A DNA stretch of 24,027 nt from JBBRHH01 sp038222915 (GCA_038222915.1 JBBRHH010000016.1:1-24027); one strand, 5' to 3'. Positions 7,517 to 15,146 are shown, numbered from the stretch's first letter. Made by a program: numbers and translations. Notes: a model not told the origin generated them from the sequence alone.

Positions 7517-8869
7517 ATGAACGCCTGGCTCGACCCCGACAACCTCCGTGAAAAAGGCTTCAGCATCGAAGAGGCGATCGCCAAAGCCAGCACGCTAAAA
7601 GCATGCGCCGCCCGACTCAACGCCAGCAACGCCGTCGCCTTCATCGTCCCCGGCCGCATCGAAGTCCTCGGCAAACACACCGATTACGGCGGTGGCCGAA
7701 CACTTGTCTGCGCCAGCGAACAAGGCTTCTGCGCCGTCGCCTCCCCGCGAAACGACAACCTCGTCCGAATGGAAGATCCACGCCGCCCAAACGAAGCCAT
7801 CGAATTCGCGCTCGACCCCGACCTCGCCCCGCGCCTCGCCCACTGGTCCAACTATCCAATGACCGTCGCACGCCGCCTCGCACGGAATTTCCCCGGGCCG
7901 CTCATGGGCGCCGATGTCGTCTTCCATAGCAACCTCCCCCCGGCCGCCGGCATGAGCAGCTCGTCAGCGCTCGTCGTCCTCACCCACATGATTCTGGCAA
8001 ATGTAAATCGTCTGTCCGAGCGCCGCGAGTATTGTGACAATATCACCTCCAACGAATCCCTCGCCGGATACCTCGGCACCATAGAAAACGGCCAGTCCTT
8101 TGGCACTCTCACCGGCGACAAAGGCGTCGGCACATTCGGCGGCAGCGAGGACCACACCGCCATCATCTGTTCAAAGCCAAATCACGCCGGCCAGTTCTCC
8201 TACTGTCCCGGCCGCCACGAGCGATCAATCACCATCCCCAACGACTACCTCCTCGCCATCGCCTCAAGCGGCGTAGTCGCCGAGAAAACTGGAGCGGCAA
8301 AAGGCCACTTCAACCGCCTGTCGCGCCTCCTCTCCTGCGCCGCCGATACAGGACGCCAAATCAAGGGATTCGCCACCGAATCATTGGGCGCCATGCTCAC
8401 CCAGCCCGACGCCTGCCAGCAATTGCGGAAACGCATTTCCACCACCCTCTACGATCCGTTTCCCACGCCCGCAGTCCTCGATCGCGTCGAACATTTCGAC
8501 GCCGAGAGCAATCGGCTCGTGCCAGCCGCCGCCGCCGCACTTTCAAACAATGACCTCGCCAGCTTCGGCTCGATCGCCCAGGAATCACAGGAACTCGCCG
8601 AGCGCCTCCTCGGAACCGCCGTCCCGGAAACTTCCTTCCTCACCCGCTCCGCACGCCACCTCGGCGCTGCCGCCGCGTCCATGTTCGGCGCAGGTTTCGG
8701 CGGAAGCGTCTGGGCACTGGTCAAGTCAAACCAGGCCGTCGACTTCTGCGAGCGGTGGGGGGCAAAATACCGGGAAGCATTTCCCCAACGCGCCGCCGCA
8801 ACGTTCTTCCACACCCAGGCCGGCCCAGCGGCCTTTGTTCTCCCAAATACTCCCACGGAGTTGACATGA
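7517..8869 (+). CDS. Galactokinase-like GHMP family sugar kinase
   Basis: The kinase should phosphorylate a sugar with ATP; galactose at C1 is the family default. The ATG at 7517 is preferred because AAGGA sits eight bases upstream; the frame is open further upstream but through repeats. The protein has 450 residues. The galactokinase signature is at 45-60 (VPGRIEVLGKHTDYGGG), the GHMP ATP loop at 141-151 (PPAAGMSSSSA), the catalytic-Asp region at 208-213 (GGSEDH, D212 candidate), a HxxxE sugar-kinase segment around 324-332 (EHFDAESNR) and the C-terminal glycine motif at 389-400 (FGAGFGGSVWAL). The usual Glu of GEHTDY is Lys here (GKHTDY), so the exact substrate may differ from galactose. It overlaps the next gene through ATGA, implying translational coupling with a DUF5107-TPR protein of probable carbohydrate-related role. 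Confidence 0.88.
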   Translation: MNAWLDPDNLREKGFSIEEAIAKASTLKACAARLNASNAVAFIVPGRIEVLGKHTDYGGGRTLVCASEQGFCAVASPRNDNLVRMEDPRRPNEAIEFALDPDLAPRLAHWSNYPMTVARRLARNFPGPLMGADVVFHSNLPPAAGMSSSSALVVLTHMILANVNRLSERREYCDNITSNESLAGYLGTIENGQSFGTLTGDKGVGTFGGSEDHTAIICSKPNHAGQFSYCPGRHERSITIPNDYLLAIASSGVVAEKTGAAKGHFNRLSRLLSCAADTGRQIKGFATESLGAMLTQPDACQQLRKRISTTLYDPFPTPAVLDRVEHFDAESNRLVPAAAAALSNNDLASFGSIAQESQELAERLLGTAVPETSFLTRSARHLGAAAASMFGAGFGGSVWALVKSNQAVDFCERWGAKYREAFPQRAAATFFHTQAGPAAFVLPNTPTELT

Positions 8870-10860
8870 CCGAGCTTCGCATCGAATCCTACACCATGCC
8901 CGCAGGCCTCCTCGGCGAGGAAAACCCGCTACCACCCCTCCACGCCTTCCGCACCCCCAGCGCGTCAGTCACCGCCGACATCGAAGGCGCCGCCGAAACC
9001 AACTACCCCGATCGCGGCCACGAAGGAAGCATCCTTCCCTACCGCCTTCAGGACGCCTACTCCCGCACCCGAACTCCGCATACCTTCAAAACCGCCGTTC
9101 TCGAAAACAACATCCTCCGAGCCACCTTCCTCCTCGAACAAGGCGGCCGCCTCTGGTCCCTCTTCCACAAACCCACCAACCGCGAGCTCCTCCACGTCAA
9201 CCCCGTCTTCCAACCCGCCAATCTCGCCGTCCGCGATGCCTGGTTCAGTGGCGGCGTCGAATGGAATATCTCCATCATCGGCCACAGCCCCTTCACCTGT
9301 TCCCCGCTCTTCGCCGCCAAAGTCCACATGGACGACGGCACGCCCATGCTCCGCCTCTACGAGTTCGAGCGCATCCGCCGCGTCGTATTCCAGATCGACT
9401 GTTATCTCCCCGACAACTCCTCCTTCCTCCTCGTCCGCCCCCGCATCACCAACCCCAACGACTGCACAGTCCCCATGTACTGGTGGTCCAACGCCGCCGT
9501 GAACGAGCTCGACGGCACACGCGTCCTCGGCCCCGCCCACTCAGCCTATTTCCACGACTACGACGGCTCGCTCAAAACCCAGGACGTCCCAATCCGCGAC
9601 GGAAAGGACATGACCTATCCAACTCAGCGTCAGTCCGCCGCCGACATGTACTTCCGCATCCCCGAAACCCAGCGCCCCTGGGTCACCTCCCTCGATCAGC
9701 GCGGCCACGGCATGATCCACACCTCCACGCCCCGTCTTCGCGGACGAAAAATGTTCGTCTGGGGCATGGCCCCCGGCGGCCGCCACTGGCAGGAATTCCT
9801 CTCCCAGCCCGGCCAGCAATACGTGGAAATCCAGGGCGGCCTCGCCTGCACCCAGACCGAATACATCCCCATGCCGGCCGGCGCTCGCTGGGAATGGCTC
9901 GAAGCCTATGGCGCAATGCAAGCAGATCCAACCATCGTCCACGGCCCAGACTGGCAAAACGCCGTCGACCACCTCAACAGCAATCTCGAATCCGCCTTGC
10001 CCGCCGAATGGATGTCCCGTGAGCTCGATCGCACCAGCGCCGCCGCCGACCGGGTACCGTCCGACCTCCTCCAATCCGGTTCCGGCTGGGGAGCATTGGA
10101 ATGCCAGCGACGCGGCAGCACCTTCAGCCCGGCCATTCCGTTCCCAAAATCCTCAATCGAAAGAGACCAGCAGCCTTGGCTCAACCTCCTCGAAAAAGGC
10201 GAGCTCCCATATCGCCCTCCATCAGATCTGCCCGGAGCATACATGGTGCAAGCCGAATGGCAAAACCTCCTCGAAAGTTTCCTCGCCACCGGCAGGGGGG
10301 TTCACTGGCTCTCCTGGCTCCATCTGGGCATCATGCGCTACCGAGCCCACGACCCTGCCGGCGCAAAAGAGGCCTTCGAGCAATCGCTGGCTCTCGAGCC
10401 CTCCGCCTGGGCCCTCCGAAATCTAGCCGTCCTCGCGCTCGACGCAGCCGATGAAAACAAATCCGCCGATCACTGGCACGCCGCCGCCCGTATGAAGCCC
10501 GACCTCCTCCCTCTCGCGATCGAGGCAGGCATCGCGCTCCTCCGCGTCTCCCGCTATCAAGAGGCTATCGAATTCATCAATCAGTCACCCCCGCAAGTCG
10601 CCGGCCAAGGCCGCGTCAAACTCCTCGCCGCCAAAGCCGCCCTGGGCATGGGCGACTTAAAATCGGTGGCAGACTTCTTCGCTGCCCCCTGTGAAATCGC
10701 CAGCATCCGCGAGCACGAATTATCTCTGTCGGATCTCTGGTTCGACTTTCACGCCGCAAAGCTTGCCAAAGAGGAGGGTGTCGAGATCAACGAATCATTG
10801 CGCAGCCGCGTGGAGCGCGACTGCCCGCCGCCCAAAGAGCACGACTTTAGAATGCGATAG
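8866..10860 (+). CDS. DUF5107 and TPR-repeat protein
   Basis: This 664-residue protein starts at the ATG overlapping the kinase stop (ATGA), with GGAG five bases upstream. Residues about 70-370 match the DUF5107 type of galactose-mutarotase-like beta-sandwich: ATFLLEQGGRLWSLFHKPTN, WFSGGVEWNISIIGHSPFTC, MYWWSNAAVNE, KMFVWGMAPGGRHWQEFLS and YVEIQGGLACTQTEY. The C-terminal part (about 455-640) is helical and TPR-like (WLHLGIMRYRAHDPAGAKEA, then LALEPSAWALRNLAVLALD). No signal peptide is evident, so it is probably cytoplasmic. DUF5107-TPR proteins are frequent in carbohydrate-use loci, but their biochemical role is not settled. Coupling to a galactokinase-like enzyme suggests a shared sugar pathway; this is inference. 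Confidence 0.88.
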   Translation: MTELRIESYTMPAGLLGEENPLPPLHAFRTPSASVTADIEGAAETNYPDRGHEGSILPYRLQDAYSRTRTPHTFKTAVLENNILRATFLLEQGGRLWSLFHKPTNRELLHVNPVFQPANLAVRDAWFSGGVEWNISIIGHSPFTCSPLFAAKVHMDDGTPMLRLYEFERIRRVVFQIDCYLPDNSSFLLVRPRITNPNDCTVPMYWWSNAAVNELDGTRVLGPAHSAYFHDYDGSLKTQDVPIRDGKDMTYPTQRQSAADMYFRIPETQRPWVTSLDQRGHGMIHTSTPRLRGRKMFVWGMAPGGRHWQEFLSQPGQQYVEIQGGLACTQTEYIPMPAGARWEWLEAYGAMQADPTIVHGPDWQNAVDHLNSNLESALPAEWMSRELDRTSAAADRVPSDLLQSGSGWGALECQRRGSTFSPAIPFPKSSIERDQQPWLNLLEKGELPYRPPSDLPGAYMVQAEWQNLLESFLATGRGVHWLSWLHLGIMRYRAHDPAGAKEAFEQSLALEPSAWALRNLAVLALDAADENKSADHWHAAARMKPDLLPLAIEAGIALLRVSRYQEAIEFINQSPPQVAGQGRVKLLAAKAALGMGDLKSVADFFAAPCEIASIREHELSLSDLWFDFHAAKLAKEEGVEINESLRSRVERDCPPPKEHDFRMR

Positions 10861-11024
10861 CAGCCCGTGGTGAAGGTCCCGCGCGGCCAAGCGCCGCGGA
10901 TTTGTTGCGGGATCGAGGCGACGAAATGATCGAGTATTGGAAGGAAATACGCGGAATTTCGGCAACGAAGTGCCCGCGACAAAGACGCAAGATTGGCCCG
11001 CGCGACTTTTGCCACGGGCTGCTA
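10858..11024. repeat. 167-bp imperfect palindrome between convergent genes
   Basis: The outer 13 bases are exact inverted copies: TAGCAGCCCGTGG at 10858-10870 and CCACGGGCTGCTA at 11012-11024. Pairing continues inward with interruptions (GTC, GCGCGG, CCAA, TTTG, GCGGG, CGAAAT, GTATT) to a centre near 10941. The left arm begins on the stop codon of the DUF5107 gene, and the right arm ends 14 bp short of the beta-helix gene stop. A nested 6-bp hairpin, CGCGGC/GCCGCG, lies at 10882-10898. It could act as a bidirectional terminator, a structured RNA or a dispersed palindromic repeat. The pairing was judged by eye. Confidence 0.7.
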
Positions 11025-11037
11025 AGGGACGCCAATG

Positions 11038-13545
11038 TCATTTCACAGTTGCCACGGTCACCGTCGTACTGCTGTTACCAGCGTCCTTCACCGTGACCGT
11101 AACGTTGAACTTGCCGGCGTTGGCATATTTGTGGCTGCCAAACGCGTTGAACACATTCCCGCTCTTGGTCGCGCTGCCGAACGTCGAGCTGGTGTTGTCA
11201 CCCCACAGGATGGTGATCGTGAATTGGCCGACCGTTGCATTCGGATCAGCATCCGTGAACGTGGCCACCCGGGCGCTGAAGTTTGTCCCGTGTGTGGTCG
11301 TGAAATTGCTCGGGCTGGCGGTGATCGTCGGGCTCGCGACTTTCGCCGTGGAGTTGATCGTAGCACTGCTGCCGCCCGCGTCACTCACCGTGACCTTCAC
11401 CGGGAAACTGCCAAAGCTGGCGTATGTATTCTTCCCGCTCACACTGTAAACCCCGTTCGACTTGGTGATCGTCGCATTGCTGAAATGGCCGTCGCCCCAG
11501 TTGATGCTCGGTGTACCAAAATCGGCCGCAGTCGAATTCGGATTGGCATCGGTAAACGTCCCGATCACACCCGAAAATTGCACGTTCTTCGTCGCGTTAA
11601 ATGTCTTGTTCGTTGCGGTCAGTGCCGCATCTGCAATGTTCGCAAGATCGGTCGCTGCCTTCGTATTCGCGTTCACGTTGTCTTTCACGTTCACGACAAC
11701 GTTGTATTGGCCGTACTTGGCAAATGTGTGGCTCCCGTAGAGCTGGAACTTGCCACTGATCAGTTGCACCGTGCCTGCACTGGTTTGACCGTCGCCCCAG
11801 TTGATGCTCACGGTAAACTGATTTGCCGTCGACCCGCCGCGCGAGCTCGTAAAATATCCCAGGTTGACGTTGGTCAGCGCCTTGCCCTCAGTGCCACTGA
11901 TCGTCTGGCCAAAGATCGTAATCGTCGAAGCCGGCGCCGCCTGCGTGCCACCCTTCACCCCGGCCGAAAACTCCGACGTATTGCTGTCCTCATCGGTCGC
12001 TGTTGCGGTGACAAAATCGTTGGTGGTGATCGTGTTCGAAACGGTCTTCGTAAACGATGCATTGCCGTTCGCATCGGTGGTGACTCCGACCGCTGCCAGG
12101 AACGTCTTGCCCTGTTTGGACGAGGCGTCATTAAGGAACAACTGCACCGTGAACTGCGAACTCGGCGTGCTGTTCAATGTGCCTGTAATGGTGTTGCTGC
12201 CCGCATTGGCGGTGACCGAGGTCACGATCGGGGTGTTCTGCAGGTCGTTGGGACCGCTGTCCACGTCCTTCGTGTCGTTGATGGTCGTTCCATCGTTTCC
12301 AAGATCAATACCCAGCTTGACGTTCGAATAGATCGAATTGGTCACGATCGCGTTGCCGCTGTTGTCGCCCGCCGGATTTCCCTTCGCGATCGAGACGCCA
12401 TTCAACGAGTTAAACGCAATCACGTTGCCGTCAACGCTATTATCCCCGCCCGTGGTGTTATGCCCCGACTGCCCGGGGCTGATTGCCGTCATCAGGATAC
12501 CGTTGCCCCCATTCCCGAAAGCTGCGCCACCCCAGGGAATGACCCCGATGTAATTCGACGAGATCTGGTTGCCCTGCGCATTCGGGAAGTCGGCATTCGC
12601 AAGAATTTCAATCCCGTTGTGGGTGTTGCCGCTGATGACGTTGCCGCCATCCACAATGTTGTCGGCCGCCGAAATCAGGATGCCATCGTTTCCATTCGGA
12701 AGCGCGTCGTCCATAGCCAGGTTCATCCCGATGATGTTTCCCGTGATGTGGTTGCCGCTGCCGGCAAATCCCGGCGTCGCCTGAATCTCAATACCGTTTG
12801 CTCCGTTCCCCGAGATTACATTCCCACCCTGGTTGTCGTCGATGATCGTGTCAGTCGCATTGGCCAGCAGCACACCGTCAGCGCCATTAGCAACCGCCGA
12901 TGCACCCGTTATGTCCGTTCCAATATAATTGCCGCTCAGTTTGTTGGATTCCGAAATACCCGCGATGTATACGCCATTCGCAGTATTGCCGGATATCACG
13001 TTGTCATAAATCGTGTTCTCATTGCTGTCCACTATGCCCACGCCATCGCCGCCATTGGCCGACGCCGAAGCCCCGGTGTTATCCAGGCCAATCCAGTTGC
13101 TTTGTATGAGATTGGTGTCCGCGCCCGTAATGCCGATACCGTCGCCGGTGAATCGATTGATGATGAACCCCTGCACCAGCGTATTGCCCGCGGTGATGTC
13201 CAACCCGTCGATGTTGTCGTCGGTGATGTTCTCGCCGTCCAATTCGATCAACGGACCGCCGGATTGCACGCCGTAAATGTTGACCGGATCGGTAATCGTC
13301 GGCAGCGCCGAGAGGGGCGCAATTGTCTGTACACCGGACGGAAGATCAAACGTAATATCGTCCACTTCACCCGTGCTGGCGTTGGACTTTTCAATGGCGT
13401 CACGAAACGAACCATCACCCGAGTCGTTCAGGTTGTTTACGACGATCGCAGCAAACAGGCGCCTGACCTCCAGCCCCTCCAGCAGGCTGCGATGACGCGA
13501 CTGATCTGCGGATTTCTCACTACGATTTTTCGCTTTCCTGAGCAT
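11038..13545 (-). CDS. Large secreted beta-helix protein with PKD-like repeats (planctomycete LEGLExRRL N-terminus)
   Basis: An 835-residue protein starting at the ATG at 13545, with AAGGAG seven bases upstream. The N-terminus is Lys/Arg-rich and carries LEGLEVRRLFA at 22-32, a motif common at the start of exported planctomycete surface proteins. It is followed by VVNNLNDSGDGSFRDAIEKS, the usual entry into a right-handed parallel beta-helix. Residues about 60-420 are beta-helix rungs rich in Asn/Gly (NVISGNTANGVYI, GNYIGTDITGAS, GNGANGIEI). About 430-540 is an Ig-like domain, and 545-835 holds three or so PKD-like repeats (SINWGDGQTSAGT, SINWGDGHFSNAT, TILWGDNTSSTFG). No dockerin, PEP-CTERM or transmembrane anchor is seen at the C-terminus. 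It is probably a cell-surface or extracellular polysaccharide-contacting protein. Its base composition (G-rich plus strand) differs from its upstream neighbours. Confidence 0.88.
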   Translation of the reverse strand: MLRKAKNRSEKSADQSRHRSLLEGLEVRRLFAAIVVNNLNDSGDGSFRDAIEKSNASTGEVDDITFDLPSGVQTIAPLSALPTITDPVNIYGVQSGGPLIELDGENITDDNIDGLDITAGNTLVQGFIINRFTGDGIGITGADTNLIQSNWIGLDNTGASASANGGDGVGIVDSNENTIYDNVISGNTANGVYIAGISESNKLSGNYIGTDITGASAVANGADGVLLANATDTIIDDNQGGNVISGNGANGIEIQATPGFAGSGNHITGNIIGMNLAMDDALPNGNDGILISAADNIVDGGNVISGNTHNGIEILANADFPNAQGNQISSNYIGVIPWGGAAFGNGGNGILMTAISPGQSGHNTTGGDNSVDGNVIAFNSLNGVSIAKGNPAGDNSGNAIVTNSIYSNVKLGIDLGNDGTTINDTKDVDSGPNDLQNTPIVTSVTANAGSNTITGTLNSTPSSQFTVQLFLNDASSKQGKTFLAAVGVTTDANGNASFTKTVSNTITTNDFVTATATDEDSNTSEFSAGVKGGTQAAPASTITIFGQTISGTEGKALTNVNLGYFTSSRGGSTANQFTVSINWGDGQTSAGTVQLISGKFQLYGSHTFAKYGQYNVVVNVKDNVNANTKAATDLANIADAALTATNKTFNATKNVQFSGVIGTFTDANPNSTAADFGTPSINWGDGHFSNATITKSNGVYSVSGKNTYASFGSFPVKVTVSDAGGSSATINSTAKVASPTITASPSNFTTTHGTNFSARVATFTDADPNATVGQFTITILWGDNTSSTFGSATKSGNVFNAFGSHKYANAGKFNVTVTVKDAGNSSTTVTVATVK

Positions 13546-13598
13546 TGTCCCTCTCCTTGCAGCGCTACAGCGTGCTGTGGACGTTTGATCCCTCTGGT

Positions 13599-13616
13599 GC
13601 CGGGGCGAACCCCGGC
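13599..13616. other. GC-rich hairpin in probable 5' leader of the beta-helix gene
   Basis: GCCGGGG and CCCCGGC form a perfect 7-bp stem with a CGAA loop, about 55 bp upstream of the beta-helix gene start when read on the minus strand. It could influence that mRNA leader or be a short dispersed palindrome. No U-tract follows on the minus strand. Confidence 0.4.
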
Positions 13617-13795
13617 GTGCGGAAGTTAGCCCGATATTCCCACTTAATCAAGCCGACATCTCCATCCAATGCCTTCCCGTACCGCAAAACCCCGCCATGC
13701 ACGACGACTAAGCCAGCAATTCCGCGCATACCGCCTGTGCGGCCCACGCCTTTTCCCTCGCCCCGCCGCCCTCCGCCCAATCGTCCAAAATCATT

Positions 13796-13824
13796 TTGAC
13801 AGCCGCGCCCTCTCGACGTACGTT
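13796..13824 (+). promoter_or_regulatory. Putative sigma-70-type promoter of the RiPP-like precursor
   Basis: A consensus -35 (TTGACA, 13796-13801) is followed after exactly 17 bp by TACGTT (13819-13824), which keeps the TA and final T of a -10 box. Transcription would start near 13831, about 50 bases ahead of the peptide ATG at 13883. Confidence 0.5.
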
Positions 13825-13882
13825 CTCATTAGTCCACGGCAATCGTGCCCCGGAACATTATTTTTTTTCAAGGAGATCGAAA

Positions 13883-14023
13883 ATGCTGAATCAAGCCACC
13901 ACGAGTCAGGAACAGAAAAAAGCCTACGCGACCCCGGCCCTGGTCGTCCACGGCGACGTTCAATCGCTCACCCAGAAGACCGTCGGCAACTCGGCCGGCA
14001 TCGATGCCCTCCGTCAGCAATAG
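13883..14023 (+). CDS. 46-residue RiPP-like precursor with lasso-peptide-type leader
   Basis: The gene is short but well founded: AGGAG lies seven bases before the ATG and a promoter-like element is about 60 bp upstream. The peptide contains Y15-x-x-P18-x-L20-x-x-x-G24-x-x-x-x-x-T30, the exact spacing of the lasso-peptide leader motif (Tyr -17, Pro -14, Leu -12, Gly -8, Thr -2) that is bound by an RRE/B1 protein. Counting from Thr -2, the predicted core is KTVGNSAGIDALRQQ. Lys at core position 1 is unusual, and the only acidic residue is Asp 10, outside the normal 7-9 ring sizes. Cleavage before Gly35 would instead give a seven-residue ring to Asp41. No lasso cyclase or protease gene is in the window; a formyltransferase follows 77 bp downstream on the same strand. 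Leader resemblance is seen in sequence; lasso chemistry is unproven, and the peptide could be substrate for another modification. Confidence 0.72.
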   Translation: MLNQATTSQEQKKAYATPALVVHGDVQSLTQKTVGNSAGIDALRQQ

Positions 14024-14057
14024 TCCGCGGCCCATTCCAATACTTGTATTGCTCACC

Positions 14058-14082
14058 CAGCCCCCGTATCAAAAGGGGGCTG
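14058..14082 (+). terminator. Hairpin between precursor peptide and formyltransferase genes
   Basis: CAGCCCCC and GGGGGCTG make a perfect 8-bp GC-rich stem with a 9-base loop, starting 35 bp after the precursor stop. Only a short TT follows the stem, so termination would be partial at best. It could lower expression of the downstream enzyme relative to the precursor, or protect the precursor mRNA 3' end. Confidence 0.5.
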
Positions 14083-14100
14083 TTCCTGCGCGCCCGCCTT

Positions 14101-15036
14101 ATGCCTATCCGTAACCTCCGAGTCGTGTTCCTCGGCGTTTCCCACCCCTACAGCCGCACGCCCCTGCGCGCCCTCGATCACCAGACCAACATTGTTGGCA
14201 TCATCGAATCCGCTCCCATGGGCTATAAACCGCCGCCCCCCAACACCCCCGTTCCCAAGACGGTGATGCAGCGCTACGCCCTCCGTCGCAAAATCCCCTG
14301 GTTCTTCCTGAAGTCCAAAGGCGAACGCCCCGTCGCCTTCCTCCAATCCGTCCGCCCCGACATCCTCTGCATCGCCGGCCTCTCTCAGCTCATCCGCAAG
14401 AACGAATTCGAGATTGCGCCCCTCGGCGCAATCAATTTCCACCCGTCCCTTCTCCCCAACTTCCGCGGTCCAAGGCCGTTCCTCTGGCAGGCCCACCAGG
14501 CCGATCTCGCCGGCGGCGTCACCATTCATCAGGTCGACGAAGGCATCGACACCGGCGACATCCTCGTCCAAAAATCCTTTCCCATTCGCGCGGGCGCAAC
14601 CCACTTCCAGATTCGTCGCCGCTGTCTTCAGCTTGGTTCATCCGCAATGCTCGAGGCCCTCAGACTCATCACGTCCAATCAGGCGAAGCCCCGGCCGCAG
14701 CGCCATTTGCCATGTCCGCTCTACGCCCGCCACGTCAACCGTGGCGAAGCCATCATCGATTGGCAAACCTGGCCCATCCAACGCGTCTGGCACTTCCTCC
14801 GTGGCATCCAGGAAGAAACCACCTGGCTACGCCCGCCGCCCGAAATAAAAGGATGGTGGGCCATCGGCCAGATTGAACGCACAGGCTCGACCGAGCCGCC
14901 CGGCGCGATCGCAGTTGATCCGCAAGGCCATTACGTCGCGCACCACGAAGGGAAAATACGCTTGAACCTCTCCAAACCCCCAAATCGCATCATGCGACTC
15001 GCCTACCGCATCGATCGGAGGTTAGCTTGGTGGTGA
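14101..15036 (+). CDS. Formyltransferase family protein, full-length Fmt-like but divergent
   Basis: This 311-residue protein should transfer a formyl group from 10-formyltetrahydrofolate to an amino group. The catalytic triad can be placed: N112 and H114 in INFHPSLLPNFRG, and D150 in VDEGIDTGDILVQ. The N-terminus (LRVVFLGVSHPYSRTPLRAL) is a Rossmann strand, and the C-terminal third (AIIDW, IQRVWHFLRGIQ) resembles the Fmt C-terminal domain. The length is close to methionyl-tRNA formyltransferase. However, the region after SLLP reads NFRGPRPFLWQ rather than the housekeeping RWRGAAPIQ type, and the N-terminal loop lacks the usual GTPDFA. It is therefore probably not the housekeeping fmt. It lies in line with the RiPP-like precursor, so N-formylation of a peptide is one hypothesis; sugar amine formylation is the main alternative. 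No good Shine-Dalgarno precedes the ATG. Confidence 0.85.
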   Translation: MPIRNLRVVFLGVSHPYSRTPLRALDHQTNIVGIIESAPMGYKPPPPNTPVPKTVMQRYALRRKIPWFFLKSKGERPVAFLQSVRPDILCIAGLSQLIRKNEFEIAPLGAINFHPSLLPNFRGPRPFLWQAHQADLAGGVTIHQVDEGIDTGDILVQKSFPIRAGATHFQIRRRCLQLGSSAMLEALRLITSNQAKPRPQRHLPCPLYARHVNRGEAIIDWQTWPIQRVWHFLRGIQEETTWLRPPPEIKGWWAIGQIERTGSTEPPGAIAVDPQGHYVAHHEGKIRLNLSKPPNRIMRLAYRIDRRLAWW

Positions 15037-15146
15037 ATCCAAACTTTCCGATTCGAACATGGAGAAAATCCGCGTTGTATGGATGCTATCGGGCGGGTAT
15101 GACATAAAGACGTACAAGACATTTTGGCTACTTGAGGGAAATAAGC

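Larger units (their letters stand above)
13546..13882. other. Divergent intergenic region upstream of beta-helix gene and RiPP-like precursor
   Basis: This 337-bp stretch lies between two diverging genes. It holds a GC-rich hairpin (13599-13616) in the probable leader of the beta-helix gene and a sigma-70-like promoter (13796-13824) facing the small peptide gene. A run of eight T residues just upstream of the peptide's Shine-Dalgarno adds an AT-rich patch. Short open frames on both strands show no recognisable protein and were not called. Confidence 0.5.

Noticed and set aside
6816..7520. Long plus-strand open frame through the repeat region
   Set aside because: Its translation is Ser/Arg/Pro-rich low complexity, includes the tandem repeats, has no Shine-Dalgarno and overlaps the kinase start.
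10902..11096. Small open frame over the palindrome
   Set aside because: It is explained by the inverted repeat structure and runs into the opposing beta-helix gene; no coding signature.
11035..13629. 864-codon plus-strand open frame opposite the beta-helix gene
   Set aside because: The minus-strand protein has clear domains, repeats, an export motif and a Shine-Dalgarno; the plus-strand translation is Arg/Val-rich with no recognisable fold.
13565..13780. Minus-strand small open frame upstream of the beta-helix gene
   Set aside because: Gly/Arg-rich translation, no good ribosome binding site, and it contains the GC-rich hairpin; not called.
13883..14023. Confident annotation as a lasso peptide
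   Set aside because: The leader matches, but the core residue 1 is Lys, the acidic acceptor is at position 10, and no cyclase or protease gene is present in the window.
14101..15036. Housekeeping methionyl-tRNA formyltransferase (fmt)
   Set aside because: Length and triad fit, but the conserved GTPDFA-like N-terminal loop and the RGAAPIQ segment are replaced, and no def or other translation genes are adjacent.
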